A stretch of 44,749 bases of DNA, taken from the NCBI GenBank assembly GCA_028286725.1, contig JAQBQZ010000008.1, forward strand, positions 1 to 44,749. The letters are read 5' to 3'. This DNA is from Candidatus Tayloriibacteriota bacterium. Its GTDB lineage: Bacteria > Patescibacteriota > Minisyncoccia > Phycocordibacterales > CAIRYW01. Numbering within the stretch: position 1 is the stretch's first letter; each line of letters starts with the position of its first letter. This document shows, in pieces, positions 16,779 to 26,886 of the stretch. A model generated the notes under the pieces. That model was not told where the DNA came from, ran no database searches, and was given only the letters and a program-made list of their open reading frames with translations. Position numbers and translations under genes: made by a program.

Positions 16779-18878
16779 ATGCAATCAAAAGAATATACAT
16801 TGGATGTCGCAGGGTTCCCTATGACAGCCACATTCACCGATCTCGCCGATCAGGCACAAGGATCTGTGATCCTCTCTTATAGAGACACAACATTACTCGC
16901 AACTGCATGTATGGGAAAGCACGACAAAGAAAGTGATTTCTTTCCTCTCACAGTAGATCTTGAAGAAAGATTCTACGCTGCAGGAAAGATCCTCGGATCA
17001 CAATACATTCGTCGAGAAGGTCGTCCATCAGATGATGCGATTCTTGCTGGACGAGTAGTTGACCGAACTATCCGACCACTCTTTGATCACCACATCCGAA
17101 GAGAAATCCAGGTTGTTGTCACAACTCTCGCTCTCGGAGAAGTAGAAGTAGATACTCTCGCTGTGATCGCAGGATCTCTCGCACTCGCAACTTCAAACAT
17201 CCCTTTCAATGGACCAGTATCTGCTGTACACATTGGGTACATCGGTGGACAGATGGTTGTGAATCCTTCATTTGATGATGTGAAGAACAATCCATTCTAT
17301 TTCGATGTAACTGTTTGCGGAAAAGACAACAACGTTACAATGATCGAAACTGTTGCAAAACAAATCTCAAATGATGTCGCGGGACAGGCACTCGATGCTG
17401 CTGTAGTAGTCATCGAAAAGATCCAGACTTGGCAAAAGCAGATCGTATCTGAGATCGGCAAAACAAAAACAGTTCTTGAATTCAAAAAAGCTCCAGAGGG
17501 AATGGTAGAACTCTTTGCTGAGAAAATCGAAAGCAAATTCTACGATGCAGTATTCACAGGTTCTGCTGGTAAAGAATCAATGAGTGCACTTAACGAAGAA
17601 TGGATGACTGTATACAAAGAAAAATTCCCAGAGGAAAAAACTTTCTTTGCATACGAATACATTGATACAAAGATAAACGATATCATCCACAAAGAAGCGA
17701 TCGAAAAAGGTAAGCGACCAGACGGAAGAACTATCGACGAGGTTCGACCACTCTTTGCAAAAGCAGGAGGAATTTCAAAAGTACTTCATGGGTCTGGAAT
17801 ATTCTATCGAGGAGGAACTCACGTATTCTCTGCAGTAACTTTGGGTGCGCCTGGAGATGCTCAGACAATTGAAACGATCAAAACAAGTGGTGAGAAAAGA
17901 TTTATGCACCACTACAACTTCGCACCATATTCAGTAGGTGAGCCAGGACGAATGGGAGGACTAAACAGAAGAATGATCGGTCACGGATACCTTGCAGAAA
18001 AATCTCTTGCGCAAGTTATTCCTTCTAAAGACATATTCCCTTACACTATCCGGCTCGTTTCAGAATCAACTGCATCAAATGGTTCTACTTCTATGGGATC
18101 TGTATGTGCATCATCTCTTGCGATGATGGATGCAGGTATTCCAATCGAAGCTCCAGTTGCAGGTATTGCATCAGGACTCATGATGGAAACTCCAGAAAAA
18201 TATGCGCTCATCACTGATATTCAGGGACCTGAAGATCATCACGGAGATATGGATTTCAAAGTTGCAGGAACACGAAAGGGAATCACAGGAATCCAAATGG
18301 ATATCAAAGTTGGTGGAATCCCTGTAAAGATTTTGAAAGAAGCTTTGATCAAAGCTGAGAAAGCTCGACTCCAGATCCTCGATGTTATGGAAGCGGAGAT
18401 CTCAAAACCTCGTGGAGATATCTCACCTCGAGCACCAAAGATCCTTTCAATAAAAGTGAAAGTAGATCAGATCGGACTTGTGATCGGTACGGGAGGAAAG
18501 ACGATCAAAGAAATGATGGCAACATCAGGAGCTGAGATCGATATCGATGATGACGGAACAGTATTCTTCACAGGTACAAATGGAAGCGCAGAGATCGCAA
18601 AGAAACTTGTTGAAGATCTCACAAAAGAATTTGTAAAAGGAGAAAAGTTTGAAGGAACAGTAACAAAGATCGCTGAGTTCGGCGCATTCGTAAAGATCGC
18701 TGGAAACACAGAAGGACTTGTGCACGTTTCTGAAATGGCACCATTTCGAGTTGATCATGTAACTGATTATTTGAAAGAAGGGCAGGTGGTTCCGGTGATC
18801 GTCAAAGATGTTGACGAGCGAGGACGAATCGCGCTTTCAATTAAGCAAGTGAATCCAGATTTCTTTAAGCAGAAGTAG
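16779..18878 (+). CDS. pnp: Polyribonucleotide nucleotidyltransferase
   Basis: Two RNase PH-like domains, KH (LVIGTGGKTIKEM) and S1 (GTVTKIAEFGAFVKI). Confidence 0.98.
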   Translation: MQSKEYTLDVAGFPMTATFTDLADQAQGSVILSYRDTTLLATACMGKHDKESDFFPLTVDLEERFYAAGKILGSQYIRREGRPSDDAILAGRVVDRTIRPLFDHHIRREIQVVVTTLALGEVEVDTLAVIAGSLALATSNIPFNGPVSAVHIGYIGGQMVVNPSFDDVKNNPFYFDVTVCGKDNNVTMIETVAKQISNDVAGQALDAAVVVIEKIQTWQKQIVSEIGKTKTVLEFKKAPEGMVELFAEKIESKFYDAVFTGSAGKESMSALNEEWMTVYKEKFPEEKTFFAYEYIDTKINDIIHKEAIEKGKRPDGRTIDEVRPLFAKAGGISKVLHGSGIFYRGGTHVFSAVTLGAPGDAQTIETIKTSGEKRFMHHYNFAPYSVGEPGRMGGLNRRMIGHGYLAEKSLAQVIPSKDIFPYTIRLVSESTASNGSTSMGSVCASSLAMMDAGIPIEAPVAGIASGLMMETPEKYALITDIQGPEDHHGDMDFKVAGTRKGITGIQMDIKVGGIPVKILKEALIKAEKARLQILDVMEAEISKPRGDISPRAPKILSIKVKVDQIGLVIGTGGKTIKEMMATSGAEIDIDDDGTVFFTGTNGSAEIAKKLVEDLTKEFVKGEKFEGTVTKIAEFGAFVKIAGNTEGLVHVSEMAPFRVDHVTDYLKEGQVVPVIVKDVDERGRIALSIKQVNPDFFKQK

Positions 18879-18903
18879 AATCAAACATAGTGAATTAAAA
18901 AAA

Positions 18904-18938
18904 TTAACCTGCGTAGTACTAAAGTACTACGCAGGTTT
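18904..18938. terminator. Bidirectional hairpin terminator
   Basis: aacctgcgtagtac-taaa-gtactacgcaggtt. Confidence 0.9.
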
Positions 18939-18948
18939 TAGTATGAAA

Positions 18949-19536
18949 TTATTGAATAGTTCTGTAAATAAGACTACGTAATTGACCTCCGAGACCAAGA
19001 TATGGATGATTATCGTGGATGGAGTTCCACTCTTCTTTCTCATCGCAAAATACCATATACTGGGGCTCAGAACTGCTGCAATTTATCATTCTAACATCTG
19101 ATAATTCAAGAGATTTGTCTTGAATTATTGTTCCAGTATAAACCCTTTCCACACCCTTTGATTTAGCAAAGAGTGCAATTTCATGAGCCACCTTCCAAGC
19201 ATTTATATCATCAGATATACCAAGATCCCTCCTGCAGGCATACCATACCTTAAAGTTTATAGAGCCCAGCCCATGAGTCACTTTTAAGAGCGAATAGGTA
19301 CATTTACATGTAGAGACATCAGTAAGTAAGGAAGCTTTTCCTACAAATGTTTTAAGTAGAGTCAGCTCTTTACCATTAGAGATGGTAAATCTGAATGTCT
19401 CAAAATTTGCAGGAAAAGTATCTACATCTTTTACTGTTAGTAAATCCCTTATTTCACCGATTCGTTTTTTAAGGCACTCTTCACGAGCCCTAATCTCCAA
19501 AATTTCTTTAAAATGTTGCTCAAGTTCTTCTTTCAT
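18949..19536 (-). CDS. Hypothetical protein
   Basis: 195 aa ORF bounded by a terminator and a divergent TrmB gene. Confidence 0.65.
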   Translation of the reverse strand: MKEELEQHFKEILEIRAREECLKKRIGEIRDLLTVKDVDTFPANFETFRFTISNGKELTLLKTFVGKASLLTDVSTCKCTYSLLKVTHGLGSINFKVWYACRRDLGISDDINAWKVAHEIALFAKSKGVERVYTGTIIQDKSLELSDVRMINCSSSEPQYMVFCDEKEEWNSIHDNHPYLGLGGQLRSLIYRTIQ

Positions 19537-19739
19537 ACTATTTGATTGATTGTTATTGAACAGATTTACCTCGCAACATTGCTTGGTGAACTGTGAGTAT
19601 TAAACAATACAATCTAATTATTGTAGATTAAGAATTACAAAATAGAGAATAAATAAAAATTAATCTATAATATAGTTATATAATGCAAGGATATATTGAA
19701 ACTTGAAATTCTGATTAAGTTGTAATATTATAACTACAA

Positions 19740-20516
19740 ATGGATAAAATAAAGGAAATCTTGAGAGAATTGGGCCTAAATGACATAGAAATGCAGGTTT
19801 TTCTTGGTCTTTTAGATATTGGATCAGGAGTGGCCAGTGTTATAGCTAACAATACAGGACTTAACCGTATTACCACTTATGAAGCTCTGAAAAGGTTGTC
19901 TAAGAAGGGTTTGGTGAAGATCAGGGCCAAAAAGGGAAGTTCTGTTAAATATTTTGTACCAGAAGAATTTGAAACAATTAAAGAGAAGTTGGAGTTAAAA
20001 AAGAAAACTATTGAAACTGCAATCTCTAGAGCAGGAGAAATGAAATCGTATTTTGATGCCAAGTTTCGACACAAGGAAGGCAAGCCGGAAGTATTATTCT
20101 ATGAGGGTAAGGAGGGAATTGAAAAAGTATTGATGGACACGCTAAAAGAATGTCCGGGTGAGATACTGTCATTCTCTTCAGCCGAATCGCTCGAGGAGGG
20201 ATTTGACAGTTCATTTCTCAAGGGATATTGGAACAAAAGAGTTGCCCTAAAGATAAAAACACGAGGTATACTTCCTGATACAGAAAAGGCTCGAAAGGAC
20301 TTTAATAAAGAAAGAAATCAAAAGGAGTTACGAGAACTTCTCTTTTTACCATCAAACTTATTTTCTTTTAAAAATGAAATTGATATGTATGGAGATACTA
20401 TGGTGATTATTTCTCTTACAAAAGGCTCTGAACATGCTGTTGTTATCAAAAGTCCGTCAGTAGTACAGGGAATGAGATCGGTTTTTGAAACTATGTGGAA
20501 TATTGCTAAAAAATAG
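19740..20516 (+). CDS. TrmB-family transcriptional regulator
   Basis: LGLNDIEMQVFLGLLDIGSGVASVIANNTGLNRITTYEALKRLSKKGLV. Confidence 0.85.
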   Translation: MDKIKEILRELGLNDIEMQVFLGLLDIGSGVASVIANNTGLNRITTYEALKRLSKKGLVKIRAKKGSSVKYFVPEEFETIKEKLELKKKTIETAISRAGEMKSYFDAKFRHKEGKPEVLFYEGKEGIEKVLMDTLKECPGEILSFSSAESLEEGFDSSFLKGYWNKRVALKIKTRGILPDTEKARKDFNKERNQKELRELLFLPSNLFSFKNEIDMYGDTMVIISLTKGSEHAVVIKSPSVVQGMRSVFETMWNIAKK

Positions 20517-20556
20517 CTTTATACTTAATACATAATACTTTATACTTAATACAACT

Positions 20557-21618
20557 ATGGCAAATCCATTCCAAGAAGGAGACGAAGCAAGAAATAAATA
20601 TATGGAAAAAGCTCTTCATGCAAATGAAGAGGCGATGGGTGGTGCCAAATTTTCTGATCTCATTGATAAGAATTCTAATGTCTACAAAGATCCAAATCCA
20701 GCAGAGCCACGAGAAAGAACTCCAATCCCTGAAAAACCAACAGTAGATTCTGAAGGGTACCCGATTATCCAGCATGTACATACTTACAAAGAAGATCTTG
20801 AGGGCATCATTAACTCCGACAAACTATCTTTGAGTCGTATTGCAATGATGCAGGAAGGCGCAAATAGAAGAACAGAAGCACCATCAAAAGCAGAAGCAGA
20901 GGAAAAAAAGAGCATAATATTTTATATCATTAGCATTTCGCTTGTCCTCATTGGTGTTGGAATCATTGGTGGAATTTATATGCTGACTGTAAGCAAAAAA
21001 CAAGCGGCAGTACAGCAAGCGGCAGCGCCAAAAGAAAAATACATTCTTTTTTCAGAACAAAATAAAACAGTAAATATTACTAAAGCCTCAAAAAGTGAAA
21101 TAGGGCAAGAAATCAGAAATATTCAAAGTGGATTTCAAGATGAAGACAGCATGCTTGAAATAGTACCTGCGATCTCAGATGATTCGGGGACATACAGAGC
21201 AGATATCTCGACACTCTTTAGTACAACAAACCAAAGAGCGCCTGATGAGCTTCTCCGTACGATCTATCCAAAATATTTTTTGGGATTGTATTCAAAGAAA
21301 GGGAAGACTGATCCATTCCTCCTTATGTTTACAAATTCTTATGACGCTGCGTATCCGGCACTACTCGATTGGGAAGGATTTATGCGCGATGACATGTCGT
21401 GGATGTTTGATACTAATATAAAGACAGGAACAACGACTTCAGCACTTTCATTTAAAGACAGGGTAGTTAACAACACTGACGCAAGATCGCTTGAAGATTC
21501 CACAGGGAGAGTAGCATTCTTCTATACCTTCATCGATCCAAACACAATACTTTTTGCAAGAAATACAGATACAGTAAAAAAAGTAGTCGATCGACTCCGG
21601 GAAGCAAAGTTTCAATAA
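20557..21618 (+). CDS. Single-TM hypothetical protein
   Basis: Central TM IIFYIISISLVLIGVGIIGGIYMLTV and a conserved-looking extracytoplasmic domain. Confidence 0.8.
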   Translation: MANPFQEGDEARNKYMEKALHANEEAMGGAKFSDLIDKNSNVYKDPNPAEPRERTPIPEKPTVDSEGYPIIQHVHTYKEDLEGIINSDKLSLSRIAMMQEGANRRTEAPSKAEAEEKKSIIFYIISISLVLIGVGIIGGIYMLTVSKKQAAVQQAAAPKEKYILFSEQNKTVNITKASKSEIGQEIRNIQSGFQDEDSMLEIVPAISDDSGTYRADISTLFSTTNQRAPDELLRTIYPKYFLGLYSKKGKTDPFLLMFTNSYDAAYPALLDWEGFMRDDMSWMFDTNIKTGTTTSALSFKDRVVNNTDARSLEDSTGRVAFFYTFIDPNTILFARNTDTVKKVVDRLREAKFQ

Positions 21619-21641
21619 ATAACTATTTTCTAAAATAAAAA

Positions 21642-21674
21642 ATGACGAGCAAAATAAAATATCTTGCTCGTCTT
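21642..21674 (-). terminator. Hairpin terminator
   Basis: gacgagcaa...ttgctcgtc. Confidence 0.75.
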
Positions 21675-21678
21675 AACT

Positions 21679-22356
21679 TTATCCAACCATAATCACTTCT
21701 GGCATAACCAAGTTGAAATTGGTTGCTGTCATCGAGAGTTTCTGCTCCAAATGAATGGCAGTGCAGCCTGGCAAAGGATTGGCCACAAGCAAATCACAAA
21801 CACGTTTTCCAGCAGGGTAAGTCGAAGTTTGCAAAGTGGCAATCTCCTCGGCGTGGCAGTGCGGAGTCTCTGGAGTGCTCACCCAATAAAACATCTTCTC
21901 CGAAAGATATGCTCTAACTTCATCTGGAACCTTGCCGTAAGGAAACTCAACGTGAACATCTGATTTGGCTCCGCCGAGTTTGCCTGATCCGGAAAACTTC
22001 AAGACATCAAGCGCCCTGTTAAACAAAATTCCATCTGACGGCTCAAAACGATAGATCTCGCGAACGAGTTCAACTTCAGTATAAAGCGCACACTCAGCAA
22101 TCATTGCCTTTTTGATGATGCCTGCTACCAAAGAATTAACTCGTGGTAAAAGATTGCGAAGATCTTTTTGAAGAACCCGCAACCTCCCTGTCATATGCGC
22201 AACATATCCAGTAGGGAAGAAAGTGGCGAATGGGTCATTTTCAAAACCCAAACCATTAAGCATCGCTGTGAATGCAGATGTTGTATGTTGGAGATCCAAA
22301 TGAACCTCGAGCACAATCCCTTCGCCTTCTGGCACATTGATTCCATTCAGTTTCAT
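21679..22356 (-). CDS. Hypothetical protein
   Basis: 225 aa ORF, GC-rich relative to flanks, terminator downstream, divergent TrmB gene upstream. Confidence 0.65.
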   Translation of the reverse strand: MKLNGINVPEGEGIVLEVHLDLQHTTSAFTAMLNGLGFENDPFATFFPTGYVAHMTGRLRVLQKDLRNLLPRVNSLVAGIIKKAMIAECALYTEVELVREIYRFEPSDGILFNRALDVLKFSGSGKLGGAKSDVHVEFPYGKVPDEVRAYLSEKMFYWVSTPETPHCHAEEIATLQTSTYPAGKRVCDLLVANPLPGCTAIHLEQKLSMTATNFNLVMPEVIMVG

Positions 22357-22483
22357 AGAGTTAGTTATATTTGGTTTTGATGAGCTATTCAGGAATATTG
22401 TGCAACATAATGCTCACTTGGTCAAAGATTATACGACAATAAAAATCTTATATAATAAGGATATTTAGACTAATATGCATTAA

Positions 22484-22514
22484 GTGTTGACAAATTTTAG
22501 ACAACACATATGAT
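22484..22514 (+). promoter_or_regulatory. Sigma70-like promoter with overlapping operator-like inverted repeat
   Basis: TTGACA (22487-22492), 16-bp spacer, TATGAT (22509-22514); GTGTTG-N12-CAACAC spans it; ATG 6 nt after the -10. Confidence 0.7.
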
Positions 22515-22520
22515 TTAATT

Positions 22521-23273
22521 ATGTTAGAAACCATTTTGAACAAGCTCAACCTAGGAGAAAAGGAAATTGTAATATTTAAATTACTTATTGAGTACGGCAA
22601 ACTTTCTGCATCTTCGCTCTGCCGACTATCAGGTATTCGTAGAACCACTGTTTATAGTGTGCTTAAGGAATTAGATACGAAAGGCTTGATATCAGAAGAT
22701 GGTACAAAAACTACTGCGTATTTTTCACCTGTTACCCAAAATGAATTAGACCTCATTATAGACAAAGAAAGCAAAAAACTTGAGGAAAAGAAAAATACGA
22801 TCTCCGAATTGAGAAATATATTAAAACAAAATGTCGGCTCAAAATATCACACAGTTCCAAAAGTAAAATTTATTGAGGAGGAGGGTATAGAGCCATACTT
22901 ATCTGAAGCGACAAAAAAATGGTATGAAAGTATGGGAAGTGCAAATACGATCTGGTACGGATTCCAGGATGCATCGCTTGTAGGGAAGTATGAAAAATGG
23001 ATCGATTGGTCTTGGAAGATCGCGCCAGAGGAAATGTCTTTGAAGCTCATAACAAACTATGACGAAATAGAGGAGAAAATGAAAAACAAGAAATACGCAC
23101 ATAGAAGAAAACTTAAGAAGCTGGAGAAAACAGAATTTACTGCGACCGAATGGGTGATCGGGAATTATGTGATATATCTTCAAACTTCTCTGAAGCCATA
23201 TTCGCTTGTTGAAATACACGATGCGGTACTGGCACACAATACCCGAGAACTGTTCAAGTTGTTTTGGAAATAG
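22521..23273 (+). CDS. TrmB-like transcriptional regulator
   Basis: LNLGEKEIVIFKLLIEYGKLSASSLCRLSGIRRTTVYSVLKELDTKGLI. Confidence 0.8.
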   Translation: MLETILNKLNLGEKEIVIFKLLIEYGKLSASSLCRLSGIRRTTVYSVLKELDTKGLISEDGTKTTAYFSPVTQNELDLIIDKESKKLEEKKNTISELRNILKQNVGSKYHTVPKVKFIEEEGIEPYLSEATKKWYESMGSANTIWYGFQDASLVGKYEKWIDWSWKIAPEEMSLKLITNYDEIEEKMKNKKYAHRRKLKKLEKTEFTATEWVIGNYVIYLQTSLKPYSLVEIHDAVLAHNTRELFKLFWK

Positions 23274-23313
23274 ATTAGTTTCAAAGCAAAAAATACTGTG
23301 ATAGAATTTCCAT

Positions 23314-23676
23314 ATGACCAAAGACAAACTAAAATACTTTGAAGGAAAACTTTCTGCTGAGAAAAAACTTCTTGAGGAAGAGCTCAAAACTGTAGGACGA
23401 CGAAACCCTCATAATCCTAATGACTGGGAACCGAAGTATACTAATACAAATACCGACACCGCCGATCAACTCGAAGTGGCTGAAGAACTTGAGAACTATC
23501 AGAACAATATTGCAATACTGAACAACCTGGAATCAAAATATAATGAAGTGCTGAAAGCAATCGAAAAGATTCATCAGAATAAATATGGAATCTGTGAAAT
23601 GGGCGGTGAATTTATCGAAATCGACAGACTTGAAGCAAATCCTTCTGCGAAAACTTGTAAGAAACATATGAATTGA
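23314..23676 (+). CDS. TraR/DksA-like protein with altered zinc-finger ligands
   Basis: Coiled coil plus YGICEMGGEFIEIDRLEANPSAKTCKKHMN (cf. YGICEVCGEPI...ERL.A.P.A..C..C). Confidence 0.8.
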   Translation: MTKDKLKYFEGKLSAEKKLLEEELKTVGRRNPHNPNDWEPKYTNTNTDTADQLEVAEELENYQNNIAILNNLESKYNEVLKAIEKIHQNKYGICEMGGEFIEIDRLEANPSAKTCKKHMN

Positions 23677-23717
23677 AAAAAATAATCTCAAACAATATTG
23701 TTTGAGATTATTTTTTT
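23676..23717 (+). terminator. Rho-independent terminator
   Basis: aaaaataatctcaaacaatattgtttgagattattttttt. Confidence 0.9.
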
Positions 23718-23966
23718 CTGGTATAAATTCATCCTCTAAAGTTTTATCTATCGTTATGCAATTTGTGATTATCTTACATATTGATAGAAAATTATTTTGT
23801 TGATTGAGTGTGTTCAGGAGATTATTTTACTTAAAATTGCATAACAAGAAAAAGCCAATTTGAAAAATGTGTACTTATAAAACATTCTATGTTTCAAACT
23901 TATACAAATATACGATATACTATAAATATATACGGCTTTTTTAATAGATAAAATTTTCTAGGATAA

Positions 23967-25511
23967 ATGAGCTTTTCTAAAATCTATAGCGGACAGAGCG
24001 ACATTATGGGAGCAAGCATTATCGATATCGAGTCTGATATATCTCGAGGACTCCATTCATTTAATATTGTAGGACTTGGGGATAAAGCTGTGGATGAATC
24101 AAAAGATCGAGTGAATTCTGCGATCAAAAACACTGGATTTGATGCTCCAAAAAGCAAAAATGAAAAAATAATCATCTCTCTCGCTCCTGCTGACATTAAA
24201 AAGGAAGGCCCAGCATTTGATCTTGGGATCGCGCTTTCATACCTTCTTTCATCAGGCGAGATACTGTTTGATACAGAGAAGAAACTTTTTCTCGGGGAAC
24301 TTTCGCTCGATGGAACATTGCGAAGTATTAATGGGGTACTCGGTATCGTAAAAGCAGCCAAAGAAAATGGATTTGAAGAAATATATCTACCGAAAAGCAA
24401 TATAAGAGAAGCGTCTCTTATAAGAGGCGTCAAAATATTCGGTATCGAAACACTGGATGAAATCATAAGACATCTTGATGAATCAAAAAGTGATAGGCCA
24501 AAAAAGAAACTTGATGCTGTAGAAGAAACTATAGTTAAAATTGAAAAAAGTGAATACAGTGCTGATTTTAAAGATATAAAAGGGCAAGACAATGCAAAAA
24601 GAGCGCTCGAGATCGCAGCCGCTGGAGGACATAATATCTTGATGTGGGGACCACCAGGAACAGGAAAGACTATGCTCGCCAAAGCATTCGCAAGTATTCT
24701 TCCGAACCTGACATATGAAGAAACGCTTGAGGCGACAAGCATTCATTCGATCGCAGGGACACTGAAAGATAATATAGTGACTTTGCCGCCATTTCGCGCA
24801 CCGCACCACACGTCGTCTCATGTTGCAGTCGTTGGAGGCGGAGCACACATTCGTCCCGGAGAGATCACATTAGCTCACAAAGGCGTTTTATTTCTTGATG
24901 AGCTTCCTGAGTTCGACAGGCGAGTGATCGAATCACTTCGAGAACCTCTCGAAGAAAAGATAATTAAAGTGTCCCGTGCAAAAGGCAACGCCACGTTTCC
25001 AGCTGATTTTATTCTCGTCGCTGCGATGAATCCTTGCCCTTGCGGAAATTATGGAAGCAAAAAAAGGTGCATCTGTAATCCTCTTACGATCAGCAAATAT
25101 AATCGAAAGATATCGGGACCTATAATGGATCGAATCGATATCTGTATCGAAGTATCGGATATTGATCATAAAACACTGAATGATTCAAAAATGGGTGAGT
25201 CATCAGAAATAGTAAAAACAAGAGTACTTAATGCAAGACAAAAACAAAAAGAAAGATTTGAAAAGTTAAATACTCAATATACAAAAAATAGTGAGATTAA
25301 AGCAAAACATATCAAAGAAATGATAGCGATAGAAGATGATGCGATTGAAGCACTTGTGGGATTCGCAGAGAAGCTTGAACTGTCACCCCGAGCGTATCAT
25401 CGAGTCATGCGACTATCGAGAACTATTGCGGATCTGGCTGGATCAGAGACTACAAATACAAATCATATTTTGGAAGCATTGCAGTTTAGGCAGAAGAGGG
25501 AAATAGTTTAA
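23967..25511 (+). CDS. comM: YifB/ComM-family Mg-chelatase-like AAA+ ATPase
   Basis: HSFNIVGLGDKAVDESKDRV, MWGPPGTGKTMLAKA, FRAPHHTSS, AAMNPCPCGNYG. Confidence 0.95.
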   Translation: MSFSKIYSGQSDIMGASIIDIESDISRGLHSFNIVGLGDKAVDESKDRVNSAIKNTGFDAPKSKNEKIIISLAPADIKKEGPAFDLGIALSYLLSSGEILFDTEKKLFLGELSLDGTLRSINGVLGIVKAAKENGFEEIYLPKSNIREASLIRGVKIFGIETLDEIIRHLDESKSDRPKKKLDAVEETIVKIEKSEYSADFKDIKGQDNAKRALEIAAAGGHNILMWGPPGTGKTMLAKAFASILPNLTYEETLEATSIHSIAGTLKDNIVTLPPFRAPHHTSSHVAVVGGGAHIRPGEITLAHKGVLFLDELPEFDRRVIESLREPLEEKIIKVSRAKGNATFPADFILVAAMNPCPCGNYGSKKRCICNPLTISKYNRKISGPIMDRIDICIEVSDIDHKTLNDSKMGESSEIVKTRVLNARQKQKERFEKLNTQYTKNSEIKAKHIKEMIAIEDDAIEALVGFAEKLELSPRAYHRVMRLSRTIADLAGSETTNTNHILEALQFRQKREIV

Positions 25512-25556
25512 ATAGGATTATGTATTAAGTATTAGGAATTAAGAATAGATTCAATA

Positions 25557-25590
25557 AAATACACCACGTCCTAGGACGTGGTGTATTTTA
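25557..25590. terminator. 34-bp perfect palindrome, bidirectional terminator
   Basis: aaaatacaccacgtcctaggacgtggtgtatttt. Confidence 0.9.
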
Positions 25591-25620
25591 TACTTAATAC
25601 ATAATTCTTAATTCAGTATT

Positions 25621-26658
25621 CTAGTTGAAAGGATTCCAATTCCTTGTTCCCAAGATCTCAAAGTGAAGATGTGGTCCTGTTGAGTTGCCTGTGTTTCCAG
25701 ACTTACCTATAGGATCCCCTTGTGAGACAGTGTTTCCTGCTGAAACATCTACAACAGAAAGGTGAGCGTAGATTGTTTGCATACCATTATTATGCTGGAC
25801 CACGATGTAGTTTCCATATCCCCCATTGTATCCACCAGTCTTTGCAACGAGCACTTTTCCTCCCGCTGCTGCATACACCTGTGTACCTACTGGAGTTCCA
25901 AGATCAACGGCAGTTCCATATTTACCATGAAGTCCCTGAGTCTTGATACCTCCTCGAAGAGGACGTGAAAAGTATCCACTCGCAGTTTTGCTTGCTGCAG
26001 GCTTTGAAGGAGTTTTGGTTGTTACAGATACGGCAGCAGCAACTTCTCCATCTGGAATAATAATCTCGTCGCCCACAGAAACACTCGTATCTGGCATATT
26101 ATTAAAATCTTGAATCTCTCCCGCATCTCCCTTGAATTTTGCTGCAATACTTTTGAGTGTGTCCCCCTTCTTTACAACGTATTTAACTCCAGAAATAGGG
26201 AGAATAACAAGCTCTTGTCCAAGCTTGAGATCTTTTGCGCTCTTAAGGTCGTTGGCCCACATGATTGTGTTTGAAGTCACTCCGAACATTTGAGCGATCG
26301 ATTGGAGAGAATCTCCACTTCGGACAACATACACGCTCACCTTATCTGTATTAGACATCTTTTCTTCTACCTCAAGGGCAGTCCCTCCGGGCCCTGTCGG
26401 AGTTTCAAGGGCGCTATCGTCTACAATACTAAGGTCGGTTGTCTGTGTCGGGTTTGGGTTGGTATTCACCGCAGCCTCAAGCAAAGTCATTGTCTGAGAA
26501 TTGGCACTCCCTGCACTAACCGCATTTACATTAGCGTTTGCTGTATTGCCTTTTATGAGGCTCGAAAAAAAAGAACCGACACTCGCATGAGTGTCTTCTG
26601 GAGTAACAAACGATATAACAGCAACAAAAAGGCCCACTGTCATGACAGAGGCGATCAT
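25621..26658 (-). CDS. LysM-repeat M23 family metallopeptidase
   Basis: LysM: YVVRSGDSLQSIAQMFGV, YVVKKGDTLKSIAAKF; M23: HGKYGTAVDLG, AHLSVVDVSAG, GPHLHFEI. Confidence 0.93.
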   Translation of the reverse strand: MIASVMTVGLFVAVISFVTPEDTHASVGSFFSSLIKGNTANANVNAVSAGSANSQTMTLLEAAVNTNPNPTQTTDLSIVDDSALETPTGPGGTALEVEEKMSNTDKVSVYVVRSGDSLQSIAQMFGVTSNTIMWANDLKSAKDLKLGQELVILPISGVKYVVKKGDTLKSIAAKFKGDAGEIQDFNNMPDTSVSVGDEIIIPDGEVAAAVSVTTKTPSKPAASKTASGYFSRPLRGGIKTQGLHGKYGTAVDLGTPVGTQVYAAAGGKVLVAKTGGYNGGYGNYIVVQHNNGMQTIYAHLSVVDVSAGNTVSQGDPIGKSGNTGNSTGPHLHFEILGTRNWNPFN

Positions 26659-26886
26659 TTTTTTGGCAAAAGAACAGGAACGGATTATAAGGTCTTTATG
26701 TGTATCAAGAGAGTAAATAAGTTTAAATTTATATAGTAATTCTGGTATTTCTGAAAATTAATGGCTTAACAGAGCCATTTCATCGATTGGGTATGAGTTA
26801 CTATATAATAGTATCGAATGGGTATCTTTAGTCAACAGAGGGGGAATATGCCTGTGGATAAGAGAATCCGTGATATATTTTAAAGC

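Noticed and set aside
26852-26860. Isolated DnaA box (TGTGGATAA, minus-strand TTATCCACA) upstream of the helicase gene
   Set aside because: A single 9-mer is expected by chance in a window of this size; no supporting cluster or strand switch.
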